Origin: JADLHS01 sp964539515
GTDB lineage: Bacteria > Verrucomicrobiota > Verrucomicrobiia > Limisphaerales > JADLHS01
DNA length: 64,000 nucleotides
Direction: 5' to 3'
Assembly (NCBI GenBank): GCA_964539515.1
Contig: CAZIJO010000005.1
Location: forward strand, 17,966 to 81,965
Position 1 is the stretch's first letter, and each line of letters opens with the position of its first letter. This document shows, piece by piece, positions 17,278-26,955 of this stretch. Position numbers and translations under genes: made by a program. Under the pieces are notes generated by a model that worked only from the letters and a program-made list of their open reading frames with translations, did no database searches and was not told the origin of the DNA.

Positions 17278-17293
17278 TGGCAGATTGGCTGCT
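17278..17293 (+). promoter_or_regulatory. Candidate sigma-54 (-24/-12) promoter, third copy
   Basis: TGGCAG-ATTGG-CTGCT keeps GG and GC with exactly 10 nt between them and the same CTGCT -12 as the 8002 copy. Transcription would start near 17304, leaving about 200 nt of leader before the FecR-barrel coding start. A CCAATG/CATTGG hairpin (17263-17280) overlaps the -24 region. Confidence 0.45.
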
Positions 17294-17508
17294 TGGCATT
17301 CCGTGGCGAACCACCGACAACCGGGGTGATCGCCGAGATCAAAGTGAAAGCGTCAACTGCGCGCAAGCGATCAGCGAAGGGCGGGAGCGAAGTCGCGCTC
17401 CGGCTCTTCAAGCTTTGGGCCGGACGATTTTGCCGGGTAATCCTCCCAAATCATTTGGGGGCGGGCAGAGGAATTCGGCGAGGAGTACCCTTCCCAAAGC
17501 GACGAGCA

Positions 17509-20253
17509 GTGTTTCTTCAACACGTAGCCGGTCGGAAAATCCGCGTTCATCTTTCGCCTGCTTCGGCTCAATCCCCATGCGTGCGATGTCTCTGGGCGCT
17601 GCTGATGGTCGGGCTGCTTGCCGCTTGGGTGGCGGAGGCCCAACCGGCCAGTCCGCCGGTGGTCAACCACGCCCCGAATGCCTCGAGTCGCATCATCGAA
17701 GCAGCCGGACAAGTGGAATTCGCGTCGGGCGGAACAAACTGGCAGTCGGCCACCGTCGGTCTCGCTTTGAAACCGGGCGACCGCGTCCGTACCCGGGCGC
17801 TAAGTCGTGCGGCGGTGCAACTCTCCGACCGCAGCGTCATCCGATTGAGCGAGCGCACCACGCTCGAAATCCTGCCCCCCCGCCGTGCTGAGCGGCGACG
17901 CTTCGGTCTGCCGGGCGGCGCCATTTTTTTCTTAAATCGCGAGCAGCCGGCCGACATTGAATTTGACACGCCGCTCGCGGCGGGGGCGATCCGCGGCACG
18001 GAGTTTTTGCTCGAGGTCGCCGAAACCGATTCTGCCCTGCGGCTGGCGCTCATCGACGGCCGCGTCGCCTTGAACACCGGCGCGGGAGAAGTGGCGCTCG
18101 AACGGGGCCAGGAACTTCATTTGGAACCCGGCCAACTCCCGAAGGTAAGCGCCCTGATCAACGCCACCGCCGTCATCCAATGGGCTCTCTACTACCCGGC
18201 CGTGGTCAATCCGGCTGACTTGGCGCTGGGCCCGGACGAAGCGGGCGAATTGAGACCAGTGCTGAGCCATTATGAATCCGGCGATCTGCTGGCGGCACTG
18301 GCTGCCTGGCCAGAGAACGCACCAATGAACCGGCCGGGCGTGCGAAGCCTCCGCGCGCAGTTGGAACTCGCCGTCGGCCGGGTGGTGGAGGCCGAGTCCC
18401 TGCTGGCAACCGTGTCCGATGACCTGCCCGTCAAACGTGCGCTCACCGGACTCATCCGGGTCGTGCGTAGCGAAACTCCACGAGCCGAGACTCGCGCCGA
18501 GCGGGCGTCCGAAACACCAGGCTCCGCCAGTGAAGCGCTCGCCCAGAGCTACGCCTTCCAGCAAGCCGCAAATCTGGAAGCCGCCCGGGCCGTGGCGCGA
18601 ACGGCGGTGGCATTATCGCCGAACCTGGGCTTCGCCCGCATGCGGCTGGCAGAATTGGAATTCGCCTTCGGTAATCGTCGTGGGGCATTAACCGAACTGC
18701 GGCAGGCCATGGAACTCGCACCGCGTCTTGCCCCCGCTCATTCTCTCGAGGGATTCATCGAGCTCGATCGCGGCGACGTGCGCGCGGCGCGAACGGCATT
18801 TGCCCGCGCCCGTGGATTGGATGGCGGGCTCAGTCCCGCCTGGCTGGGTGATGGGCTTTGCCTGATGCGTGAGCGCAAGTACGTCGAGGCGCGGGCCGCG
18901 TTTCAAATCGCTTCCGCGCTGGAGCCGCAACGCGGCCTGTTCCGGGCTTATCTGGGCAAGGCCGCGAGCGACTTGGGGGATTTTCGGGCGGCCCAGAAGG
19001 AGTTTCGACTGGCCGAACAGCTTGATCCGAACGATCCCACCGCCTGGTTGTACTCGGCACTGGATTTATGGCAGCATAACCGCCTCAACGAGGCCATCCG
19101 CAGTCTCGAGCATTCCGTCGATCTGAACGACAACCGGGCAATCTTCCGGTCGCGGCTCCTGCTCGACGATGATCGTTCCGTCCGAAGCGCCGATCTGGCC
19201 GCGCTTTACGGTGACGTGCGGTTGCCGGAAGTCAGCTACCACACCGCGGCGCGGGCGGTGTCCGACAGCTACGCGAATTTTTCCGGCCACCTGTTCTTGG
19301 CCGACAGTTATGAGGCGATGCAGAGCGCAAACAGCTTTGATCTCCGGCTGGAAACGCCGCGTCAGAGCGAGTTGCTCGTCGCGAACCTGCTCGCCCCGCC
19401 GGGTGGCGGTAATCTCTCGCAGTTGCTTTCGCAGCGGGAGCACCTGCAGTTTTTCGACCCGCGTCCGGTCGGGCTGAGTTCGCTCACCCAATACGGCAGC
19501 CAGGGAGACTGGCGCCAGGCGGGCACGGTCTTTGGCACGATTGACGGATTCAGTTATGCGTTTGACGCGCTATATGAAAATCTCAATGGCCAGCAGCCGA
19601 ATGGCCAGTCAGAACAACGCCGATTAATGCTCACGCTCAAGCAGCGGGTCACGGCGGACGACGAGGCCTATTTCCAGATTGGCAACTACAAGGCTGAATC
19701 GGGTGACGTCGCGAATTACTATGATCCGGCCGCGGCCACACCGGGGTTCCACGTGGAGGAGGAGCAAACGCCGACCCTCTACGCGGGCTGGCACCACACT
19801 TGGGCGCCGGGCAGCCACACCTTGTTCCTGGCTGCGCGACTGGAAGACCAGTTGTCGTTGTTTGATCCGGACAAGGATATTCTTTTTCTCCTGACCGGCC
19901 TGTTCGGCCCGCCGGTCAACCAGGTGCAATCCGGCCCGGTTGTCCCCCCGGTGGACCTGAATTTCGCGAGCGAGTTCACGCTGTATTCGACCGAACTCCA
20001 ACAGATTTGGGAAACCGCCAATACCTCACTTATCGTCGGTGGCCGCTGGCAGTCGGGCGACGTGGATTCATCTGCGACGATGACTCGCATTCTTCCCGCC
20101 ACGGATGAACAGGTGAGCAGTTCCCTCGAACGGGGCGATATCTACGCTTATGGTACATGGCAAATCCTCGATCCGCTGCGACTGGTTGCCGGCGTCAGCT
20201 ATGATCACCTGACGTACCCCAAGAATGTCGATCTCCCCCCCTTTGCAACGTGA
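17509..20253 (+). CDS. FecR-TPR-outer membrane barrel protein, main part (before in-frame TGA)
   Basis: The order is a signal peptide (CLWALLMVGLLAAWVAEAQ), a FecR domain (about 17770-18110; LKPGDRVRTRALSRAAVQL, IRLSERTTLEI, AAGAIRGTEFLLEV), several TPR-like helical repeats (about 18240-19140) and the start of an outer-membrane beta-barrel. The start is uncertain: GTG 17509 is used here, GTG 17581 gives a tighter signal peptide, and the frame is open from 17215. TGA 20251-20253 stops it after DLPPFAT, but the same frame continues (ETSRDLVAPKAGFLFEPW...) to a barrel ending in Phe at 21075. FecR domains usually sit in the periplasm in signalling or assembly; TPRs bind partners. The fused barrel suggests an outer-membrane platform for the neighbouring cytochrome and surface proteins. 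No TonB plug was recognised. Confidence 0.8.
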   Translation: MFLQHVAGRKIRVHLSPASAQSPCVRCLWALLMVGLLAAWVAEAQPASPPVVNHAPNASSRIIEAAGQVEFASGGTNWQSATVGLALKPGDRVRTRALSRAAVQLSDRSVIRLSERTTLEILPPRRAERRRFGLPGGAIFFLNREQPADIEFDTPLAAGAIRGTEFLLEVAETDSALRLALIDGRVALNTGAGEVALERGQELHLEPGQLPKVSALINATAVIQWALYYPAVVNPADLALGPDEAGELRPVLSHYESGDLLAALAAWPENAPMNRPGVRSLRAQLELAVGRVVEAESLLATVSDDLPVKRALTGLIRVVRSETPRAETRAERASETPGSASEALAQSYAFQQAANLEAARAVARTAVALSPNLGFARMRLAELEFAFGNRRGALTELRQAMELAPRLAPAHSLEGFIELDRGDVRAARTAFARARGLDGGLSPAWLGDGLCLMRERKYVEARAAFQIASALEPQRGLFRAYLGKAASDLGDFRAAQKEFRLAEQLDPNDPTAWLYSALDLWQHNRLNEAIRSLEHSVDLNDNRAIFRSRLLLDDDRSVRSADLAALYGDVRLPEVSYHTAARAVSDSYANFSGHLFLADSYEAMQSANSFDLRLETPRQSELLVANLLAPPGGGNLSQLLSQREHLQFFDPRPVGLSSLTQYGSQGDWRQAGTVFGTIDGFSYAFDALYENLNGQQPNGQSEQRRLMLTLKQRVTADDEAYFQIGNYKAESGDVANYYDPAAATPGFHVEEEQTPTLYAGWHHTWAPGSHTLFLAARLEDQLSLFDPDKDILFLLTGLFGPPVNQVQSGPVVPPVDLNFASEFTLYSTELQQIWETANTSLIVGGRWQSGDVDSSATMTRILPATDEQVSSSLERGDIYAYGTWQILDPLRLVAGVSYDHLTYPKNVDLPPFAT

Positions 20254-20292
20254 GAAACCTCCCGCGATCTGGTTGCCCCCAAAGCGGGGTTC

Positions 20293-21075
20293 TTGTTCGA
20301 GCCCTGGCAACGCGGTTTGTTCCGAGGAAGCTATACCAAATCGCTGGGGGGACTTTACTTCGACAACAGCGTGCGCCTCGAACCCACGCAGGTGGCCGGT
20401 TTCAACCAGGCGTTCCGCAGTTTGATCCCCGAAAGCGTAGCGGGCCTGGTAGCGGGAACGGAATTCACCACGGCCGGCGTGGGCTTTGATCAATCCCTGC
20501 CCAGCGGTACGTGGTTTGGTGTTGAACTGGAGCAACTCGATTCCAATGGCGAGCGTGATGTCGGGGCGTTCAGCAGCTTTATTCCGGTAGTCGCTCCGGC
20601 GACGGCCACCACCACCCTCCAATCCTTGGATTATCGCGAGCGGAATCTGGCGGTGTATGCCGGCCAGTTGCTCGGCGACAACTTCTCCGTCGGCGGCCGC
20701 TATCTGATGAGCCAGGCGGATTTGAACCAGGAATTTCCGGACATTCCTCCGACCGCCACCGGTCTCAACCAACTGGAAGGGGATGAGCAAGCCACGTTGC
20801 AACAGCTCGCGCTGTCTCTGAACTTTCACCATCGCAGCGGGTGGTTTGCCCAATGGCTGTCCACCTGGTATCACCAAGACAACTCCGATCTGCCGGATGC
20901 GAACTTCTGGCAGCACAATCTCGCTGCGGGCTATCGTTTCCCCCGCCGCCGCGCGGAGGTGCGATTGGATCTGCTCAATATTTTCGACACGGACTACCGT
21001 CTCAATCCCCTGAATTTACACGCGGTACTGCCCCGGGATCGCACCCTTGCAGTCAGCCTGCGCCTTAATTTCTGA
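20293..21075 (+). CDS. FecR-TPR-barrel protein, C-terminal barrel part (after in-frame TGA)
   Basis: In-frame continuation of the gene beginning near 17509; the frame is open from 20254 and the TTG at 20293 is merely the first start-like codon. The 260 residues show alternating amphipathic strands (RGSYTKSLGGLYFDNSVRLEPTQ, RNLAVYAGQLLGDNFSVGGRYLMSQ, AEVRLDLLNIFDTDYRLNPL) and end in LAVSLRLNF. A terminal aromatic residue is the usual recognition signal for barrel insertion. The piece has no signal peptide, so alone it could not reach the outer membrane. The stop may be TGG or CGA changed to TGA, or a base-calling error. Confidence 0.75.
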   Translation: MFEPWQRGLFRGSYTKSLGGLYFDNSVRLEPTQVAGFNQAFRSLIPESVAGLVAGTEFTTAGVGFDQSLPSGTWFGVELEQLDSNGERDVGAFSSFIPVVAPATATTTLQSLDYRERNLAVYAGQLLGDNFSVGGRYLMSQADLNQEFPDIPPTATGLNQLEGDEQATLQQLALSLNFHHRSGWFAQWLSTWYHQDNSDLPDANFWQHNLAAGYRFPRRRAEVRLDLLNIFDTDYRLNPLNLHAVLPRDRTLAVSLRLNF

Positions 21076-21473
21076 CCATGGTGAACGAGGAGACGACGAG
21101 GAGCTTCCGTGCCGCATTGCTCCGGAACAGCCTCGGATCATCTTAACGAGCGTTGTTTCGCCGATGACCGCCCACGCGCGTTACGGCAATGCATCCGTTC
21201 GGGGTATGAATCTCCCGACGAAAGGCCCAACCAGCTGAAGTAGTCGTGAAATCGGAGTTGAGGAGCCAAGTAACCGCGGTTTAAGCGTCCTCGCTTTTTC
21301 CTCTTTTCCGCGTCGAAACGTTTTAAGCCGTTAACCGGATCACAACAGTCGATCCGCCCCTGGTGGCTGGGGTTTTAGGTTGCTGAGATACCTGGCTGTC
21401 ACGGCGGCACATCCGTTTCAGAAAAAGTTGGTCTCGACACAAACGGACGGTCCGACCCATTTTAGCTGGGCCG
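21076..21473. other. Intergenic region with a weak terminator-like hairpin
   Basis: No gene was found in these 398 nt. A short stem AAGCG-tcct-CGCTT followed by TTT (21283-21299) may end transcription from the barrel gene. One CGGAACAG half-site (21123-21130) is not paired and has no -24/-12 element at the expected distance. No recognisable promoter was seen for the glycosidase. Confidence 0.4.
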
Positions 21474-23816
21474 ATGAAAACGAAACTCTTCCGCTTCTGG
21501 TCTTCATTTCTTTTCGCTGGCGTTGCCAGCGCGGCATCCGTCCTCCCTACCGGCCTGCCGGACGAATCGCTGAACTTGAAACTCGCGGCTCCGATTCGCA
21601 CTTGGGACGAAGCCGTGCCGCTCGGCAATGGATTACTCGGCGGCCTGCTTTGGGGCGAAACAAACCTTTTGCGACTCTCACTCGATCGCGGCGATCTCTG
21701 GGATTTGCGCACTCCACCGGAGATTCACGAACCGGGGTTCACCTATCAAAACCTCACGCAGCTCGTGCGCGAGCGGAATCAGAAGGAGATCAGCCGGCTC
21801 TTCGACGACCCGTACAACCAGCCCACCCCGACGAAAATTCCCGCTGGTCGGCTGGAGATCTTGCTTGATCCAGCCCAGTCGGTGGAGCGGTTTGAATTGA
21901 AACTCGCCACGGCAGAAGGCCGGGTCGAGTTGGGCAACGGCCAGTTTGGAGAGGCTTTTTTCAGCGCGACGAAGCCGGTCGCCTTGCTGCGTATCGCCGG
22001 CCCGGCGCCGAAGGAGATTCGGTTGCTGCTGCCAGGCTCAGGCGGCGGCGACACGGGGCCCTCCAGTCATGCGGTGGCAAAATTGGGCTATCCCGCTGCG
22101 CGAGAGGGCCGCCAGGGCGACGCCCTCTGGTTTGTCCAGGAGACCGCCGGCCCTCTTAAATACTGCGTGTTTGCCGAGAGTCAGCGACAAGGGGATGCGA
22201 CGTTGGTGGCCGTTACCGTGACGGCGTCAAGTGGAGGCATAGATGTTGTGCGGGAGGCGCGGCGGGTAACTTCCGCCGCCCTTCGCGCGGGTTACATGGC
22301 ATGCTTCAAGTCGCATCAGGCGTGGTGGGCAAATTTTTGGGCGCAATCAGCAGTGACGCTTCCGGAATTGGACATCCGGCGGCACTATTATCTCGTGCGC
22401 TACTTTTACGGCGCCGCCTCCCGACTGGGAGCCCCACCGATGCCATTACAAGGGGTGTGGACGGCGGATGCGGGGTCGCTCCCGCCATGGAAGGGGGATT
22501 ATCATAACGATCTCAATACCCAGATGACTTACATGGGTTATCAGGGCGCGGGCCATTTTGAAGAAGGAAGCAGTTTCCTCGACTTCAACTGGAAATTGCT
22601 GCCCGCCTATCGCCGCTTCGCCCGGAACTTTTACGGCACGGACGGCGCCAACGTTCCCGGGGTCATGTCCCTGGACGGCGAACCGCTCACCGGTTGGGGG
22701 CAGTACTCGCTTTCCCCCACGATGGGGCCCTGGATTGCCCATCTGTTCTATCTGCATTGGCGATACACCGGCGACGCGAAATTTCTTCGGACGCGAGCCT
22801 ATCCGTGGTGCCGGGAGGTGGGGATTTGTTTGAAAGGCTTGCTAAAGCCGGACGCCCAAGGCGTCCTGGTGCTGCCATTGTCATCGTCCCCGGAAATCCA
22901 CGACAACCGGTTAAGCGCCTGGCTGCAACCGAACAGCAATTACGATCTCGCCTGCTTGAAAATGTTGTTTCTTGCGTTGCGCGAGATGGCGGTGGCGTGC
23001 GGCGAGTTCGGTGAAGCCCGGGACTGGGGTGCCACGGCGGCGGCGTTGGGTGACTGGCACGTGAACGCCGACGGCGCGCTCAAGCTCGACGCCAGGGAGG
23101 ATCTCGCCGAGAGCCATCGGCATCTCTCGAACTTGATGGGGCTGTATCCGTTCGACCTGATCACCATCGAGCATGGCGAGCGCGAGCGGCAGATCATCCG
23201 CGCCAGCCTCGAGCAATGGGATCAGCTCGGCACGAAGCAGTGGTGTGGCTACAGCTTCAGCTGGATGTCCGCGCTGCGCGCCCGAACTGGGGACGGTGAA
23301 AAGGCCGTGCGCAACCTCGACATTTTCGTGCATGCCTTTTTGTTGCGAAATGGTTTTCATGCGAACGGCGACCAGACGAAGTCCGGATTTAGCAGTATGA
23401 CCTACCGGCCCTTCACGCTCGAAGGCAACATGCTGGCCGCTGCCGCCGTGCATGAAATGTTGCTGCAGAGCTGGGGTAATGTAATTCGCGTATTCCCGGC
23501 TGTCCCGTGGCGCTGGCACGCGGTGGCTTTTGAGAACCTGCGGGCTGAAGGCGGCCACCGGGTTTCCGCGCGCCGCGAAAACAACGCGACCACCTGGTTG
23601 CGCGTGGTGGCCGGAGCCAACGGTGAGTTGTTGATCCGGGATAATTTCGGCGGTCGCGCGCCGGTTTGGAATTGCAAGGATGTCCGGCAGGATGGCAACA
23701 ACTACCGGTTGCATGCCAGGAAGGGCATGGTGATTGAAGGGAAGCTGCCAATGCCGCAGCGGATTCCAGCAGCACCCGCGGACGCCGCCTCGCGGCTGAC
23801 AAACGACCGCCCTTAG
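21474..23816 (+). CDS. GH95-like glycoside hydrolase, secreted, atypical active site
   Basis: A 780-residue protein with a signal peptide (LFRFWSSFLFAGVASAA). It opens with the N-terminal beta domain typical of GH95/GH65N (RTWDEAVPLGNGLLGGLLWG, LRLSLDRGDLWDL), then an (alpha/alpha)6 barrel with PLQGVWT, DLNTQMTY, SSSPEIHDN, HRHLSNLMGLYPF and LEGNMLAAAAVHEMLLQS. GH95 enzymes remove alpha-L-fucose or alpha-L-galactose from polysaccharides. By family comparison the general acid Glu fits SPE. The helper Asp in the usual IDGNFG is replaced by Glu (LEGN), and the first Asn of the usual N-x-N pair in front of the MNYW-like motif is Asp. Activity or specificity may therefore differ. It probably acts in the periplasm or outside the cell on fucose-containing glycans. 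Confidence 0.85.
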   Translation: MKTKLFRFWSSFLFAGVASAASVLPTGLPDESLNLKLAAPIRTWDEAVPLGNGLLGGLLWGETNLLRLSLDRGDLWDLRTPPEIHEPGFTYQNLTQLVRERNQKEISRLFDDPYNQPTPTKIPAGRLEILLDPAQSVERFELKLATAEGRVELGNGQFGEAFFSATKPVALLRIAGPAPKEIRLLLPGSGGGDTGPSSHAVAKLGYPAAREGRQGDALWFVQETAGPLKYCVFAESQRQGDATLVAVTVTASSGGIDVVREARRVTSAALRAGYMACFKSHQAWWANFWAQSAVTLPELDIRRHYYLVRYFYGAASRLGAPPMPLQGVWTADAGSLPPWKGDYHNDLNTQMTYMGYQGAGHFEEGSSFLDFNWKLLPAYRRFARNFYGTDGANVPGVMSLDGEPLTGWGQYSLSPTMGPWIAHLFYLHWRYTGDAKFLRTRAYPWCREVGICLKGLLKPDAQGVLVLPLSSSPEIHDNRLSAWLQPNSNYDLACLKMLFLALREMAVACGEFGEARDWGATAAALGDWHVNADGALKLDAREDLAESHRHLSNLMGLYPFDLITIEHGERERQIIRASLEQWDQLGTKQWCGYSFSWMSALRARTGDGEKAVRNLDIFVHAFLLRNGFHANGDQTKSGFSSMTYRPFTLEGNMLAAAAVHEMLLQSWGNVIRVFPAVPWRWHAVAFENLRAEGGHRVSARRENNATTWLRVVAGANGELLIRDNFGGRAPVWNCKDVRQDGNNYRLHARKGMVIEGKLPMPQRIPAAPADAASRLTNDRP

Positions 23817-23877
23817 TAGGGATCGCAGTTTTCTGCGCCCCCAGCCAGTTTGGTTGGAATCGAGCCATGGCAGGGAA

Positions 23878-23914
23878 AACCCCCGTCGCCGGCTTGAGGC
23901 CAACAGCGGGGGTT
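23878..23914. terminator. Intrinsic terminator between convergent genes
   Basis: AACCCCCG and CGGGGGTT form an 8-bp stem around a GC-rich loop. On the minus strand the stem is followed by TTTTCCC, so it best serves the small gene at 23937-24275. On the plus strand only a poor T tail follows. Confidence 0.6.
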
Positions 23915-23936
23915 GTAAAAGGAGAGGAGTGTCGAA

Positions 23937-24275
23937 TTACTTGGCCAATTCGATTTTTGCCGCGGTGAATTCAAGTTTGCCGTCCACCTTTTTGCACGTG
24001 CCCGTGGCCGTGGCTTTCTTGGTTTCCGAACAAACATTCGAGTGAAACTTCTTGCTCGTGTCGTTTTCCGCAAGGTAGTAAGTGGTCTTTTTACCATCCT
24101 TTTCGACTTGGATCACGTTTTGGCATTTGGCGGTTTCTTTCAGCGCACATTTGCCGCACTTGGCATCACCGGTGATGGTGATTTCCTTGCCTTTATCTTC
24201 GGCCACGGCCGGAACGGCCAGGGCCAGCATGAACAGGCCGATTGCACCGGCCAGAATGACTGAGGTTCGTTTCAT
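23937..24275 (-). CDS. Small periplasmic Cys-containing protein (DUF6370-like)
   Basis: A 112-residue protein with a clear Sec signal peptide (SVILAGAIGLFMLALAVPAVAE). The mature part has a CGKC motif, two further Cys (TAKCQN, SNVCSE) and a late Cys (GTCKK), with many Lys. It resembles the small DUF6370-type proteins common in Verrucomicrobia and Planctomycetes, whose function is not established; a metal-binding or redox role is only a guess from the Cys pattern. It is transcribed divergently from the PqaA-like gene. The leader contains ACACCAACCAAATATATCAA before ATG and lacks a Shine-Dalgarno site. A terminator follows the stop. Confidence 0.8.
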   Translation of the reverse strand: MKRTSVILAGAIGLFMLALAVPAVAEDKGKEITITGDAKCGKCALKETAKCQNVIQVEKDGKKTTYYLAENDTSKKFHSNVCSETKKATATGTCKKVDGKLEFTAAKIELAK

Positions 24276-24480
24276 AGTTTGATATATTTGGTTGGTGTTT
24301 ACAGCTTCAGCGACGAGCCTACTACAACGTGGCGTCGGATGCCATCAAAATTTATTAAGTGGTTGATTAAGCGCATGCGATTGACTCGGCAAGCGGGGTG
24401 AAATCGGTTGACTTGGAAGTTGAAAGGGTTATCCCTCTGCATCCCGACCGGGTCGGGACGCAACGCCAAAACGCAATCCT
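24276..24480. promoter_or_regulatory. Divergent promoter region with a hairpin
   Basis: This 205-nt region separates two divergent exported-protein genes. CCCGAC-cgg-GTCGGG (24443-24457) is a perfect 6-bp stem 23 nt before the ATG at 24481 and could be an operator or leader hairpin. On the minus strand TTGATG and TGTAGT, 16 nt apart, are a weak -35/-10 candidate for the small Cys protein. Confidence 0.35.
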
Positions 24481-25950
24481 ATGATGAGAAGCCTAATGCA
24501 AAGAACTGAAATCCACTCTCGTGGCCCGCTTTACTTTCTGCTGGCTGCGTTGGTCTTTGCCGGTTGTTCTCCCGTGGAAAAATCCGGGGAGGCAAAGCGG
24601 ACGACCGTTGCCGAAAGCCGGAAGGTTCAGGACGACCGCACGGCACTGGATGAGTACGTGGCCACACCCGATACGAATTACAGCTTTCAAGTGGTGAACA
24701 CCATCCCCGGCAAGAATTTCACCACGTACATCGTCGACATGACTTCTCAAGCCTGGCTCACGACGAACGAAGTCGATCGGCCACTGTGGAAGCACTGGAT
24801 GGTTGTCGTGCGCCCCGACAATGTGACCAGCTCGAAATCTTTGCTTTTTATTGGTGGTGGTGGAAACGGTGGCAAACCACCCGCTGGTGCCGATGGCAAC
24901 CTCGTCAAAATTGCCCTGGCCACCAAATCGGTGGTGTCCGAGCTGAAAATGGTGCCCAATCAGCCTTTGACGTTTGCTGGAGAAACCGAAGGGCGGAAAG
25001 AGGACTCCCTGATCGCGTATACGTGGGACAAGTTTCTCCGGACCGGCGACAAAAAATGGCCGGCCCGGCTGCCGATGACCAAATCCGCCGTTCGCGCGAT
25101 GGACACCGTCACCGCCCTCTGTGGCAGCACGGCCGGCGGGAATGTTAAGGTGGATGGCTTCGTGGTGGCGGGTGGATCAAAGCGGGGTTGGACGACCTGG
25201 ATGACGGCGGCGGTGGACAAACGGGTGGTCGCGATTGTCCCCATCGTGATTGACGTGCTCAACATGGAAGCCTCCATGCGGCATCACTACGCCGCCTATG
25301 GATTCTGGGCGCCGTCCGTGGGGGATTATACGGCATTCCGCATCATGGATTGGACCGGCACGCCGGAGAATCAGGCATTGCTGAGGATCGAGGAACCGTA
25401 CCAATATCGCGCCCGCTTTACGATGCCCAAGTTCATCGTCAATGCCGCGGGCGACCAGTTCTTCCTGCCGGACTCATCGCAGTTCTATTTCGACGACCTC
25501 CCTGGGGTGAAGTATTTGCGCTATGTGCCCAACGCGGACCATTCCCTCAAGGGCTCCGACGCCTATCTGACGTTACTCGCATGTTACAACGCCGTGCTCT
25601 ATGATCGCCCTTTGCCGAAGTTTTCGTGGGCTTTGGAAAAGGACGGCGCCATTCGCGTGACCACGCAGGACAAGCCGACGGAGGTCAAGCTCTGGCAGGC
25701 GACGAATCCGGAGGCGCGCGATTTTCGGATTGAGACGCTGGGACCTAAATACACCAGCACCGTCCTTACCGATCAAGGCGGCGGGGTTTACGTGGGCAAA
25801 GTTCCGGAGCCCGCCAAGGGTTGGACGGCCTTTTTTGTTGAACTCACCTTTCCGACCGGTAATCCGGAGCCATTCAAATTTACCACTCAAGTCCGCGTGG
25901 TCCCGGATGTATTGCCATACAAGTTTGTGAGCAAGGGAAAACCGCAGTGA
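24481..25950 (+). CDS. PhoPQ-activated pathogenicity-related (PqaA-like) lipoprotein
   Basis: A 489-residue protein of the PhoPQ_related family with an alpha/beta-hydrolase core. Residues 15-29 form a lipoprotein signal with lipobox LVFAGC (Cys29), so it is membrane anchored. The family landmarks are visible: VVVRPDNVTSSKSLLFIGGGGNGG, the nucleophile elbow GGSKRGWT (Ser233), VIDVLNMEASMRHHYAAYGFW, and the late acid/His region NAAGDQFFLPDSSQFYF and YVPNADHSLKGSDA. The physiological substrate of PqaA proteins is unknown. Two ATGs lie at 24481 and 24484, and either is possible. The adjacent glycosidase and esterases suggest a scavenging role, which is inference. Confidence 0.9.
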   Translation: MMRSLMQRTEIHSRGPLYFLLAALVFAGCSPVEKSGEAKRTTVAESRKVQDDRTALDEYVATPDTNYSFQVVNTIPGKNFTTYIVDMTSQAWLTTNEVDRPLWKHWMVVVRPDNVTSSKSLLFIGGGGNGGKPPAGADGNLVKIALATKSVVSELKMVPNQPLTFAGETEGRKEDSLIAYTWDKFLRTGDKKWPARLPMTKSAVRAMDTVTALCGSTAGGNVKVDGFVVAGGSKRGWTTWMTAAVDKRVVAIVPIVIDVLNMEASMRHHYAAYGFWAPSVGDYTAFRIMDWTGTPENQALLRIEEPYQYRARFTMPKFIVNAAGDQFFLPDSSQFYFDDLPGVKYLRYVPNADHSLKGSDAYLTLLACYNAVLYDRPLPKFSWALEKDGAIRVTTQDKPTEVKLWQATNPEARDFRIETLGPKYTSTVLTDQGGGVYVGKVPEPAKGWTAFFVELTFPTGNPEPFKFTTQVRVVPDVLPYKFVSKGKPQ

Positions 25951-26147
25951 CGATTGGCGGACGGCTTGTGGTGTCATTCCACCGCGAACCGACGCTCTGG
26001 CTGCGGGCGAGTATCGAGGGGGAGGGGGGGACGTCCTCATCCCTACCGCACAAGGCTTTGTTCACCCCAGCGGATGAAATCAGCGACTCACGGGTTACTG
26101 GCATCCGTCGAAACCACAACAAGTTCGCACGGCGATCCAGGCAACGA
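25951..26147. other. Short convergent intergenic region
   Basis: This 197-nt stretch between convergent genes contains a G-rich run near 26020-26030 but no clear terminator or gene. Confidence 0.4.

Positions 26148-26955
<808 letters not shown>

Noticed and set aside
21115..21200. A fourth dyad plus -24/-12 pair before the GH95-like gene
   Set aside because: Only one half-site (CGGAACAG at 21123) is present and no GG-N10-GC element lies at 62-73 bp downstream.
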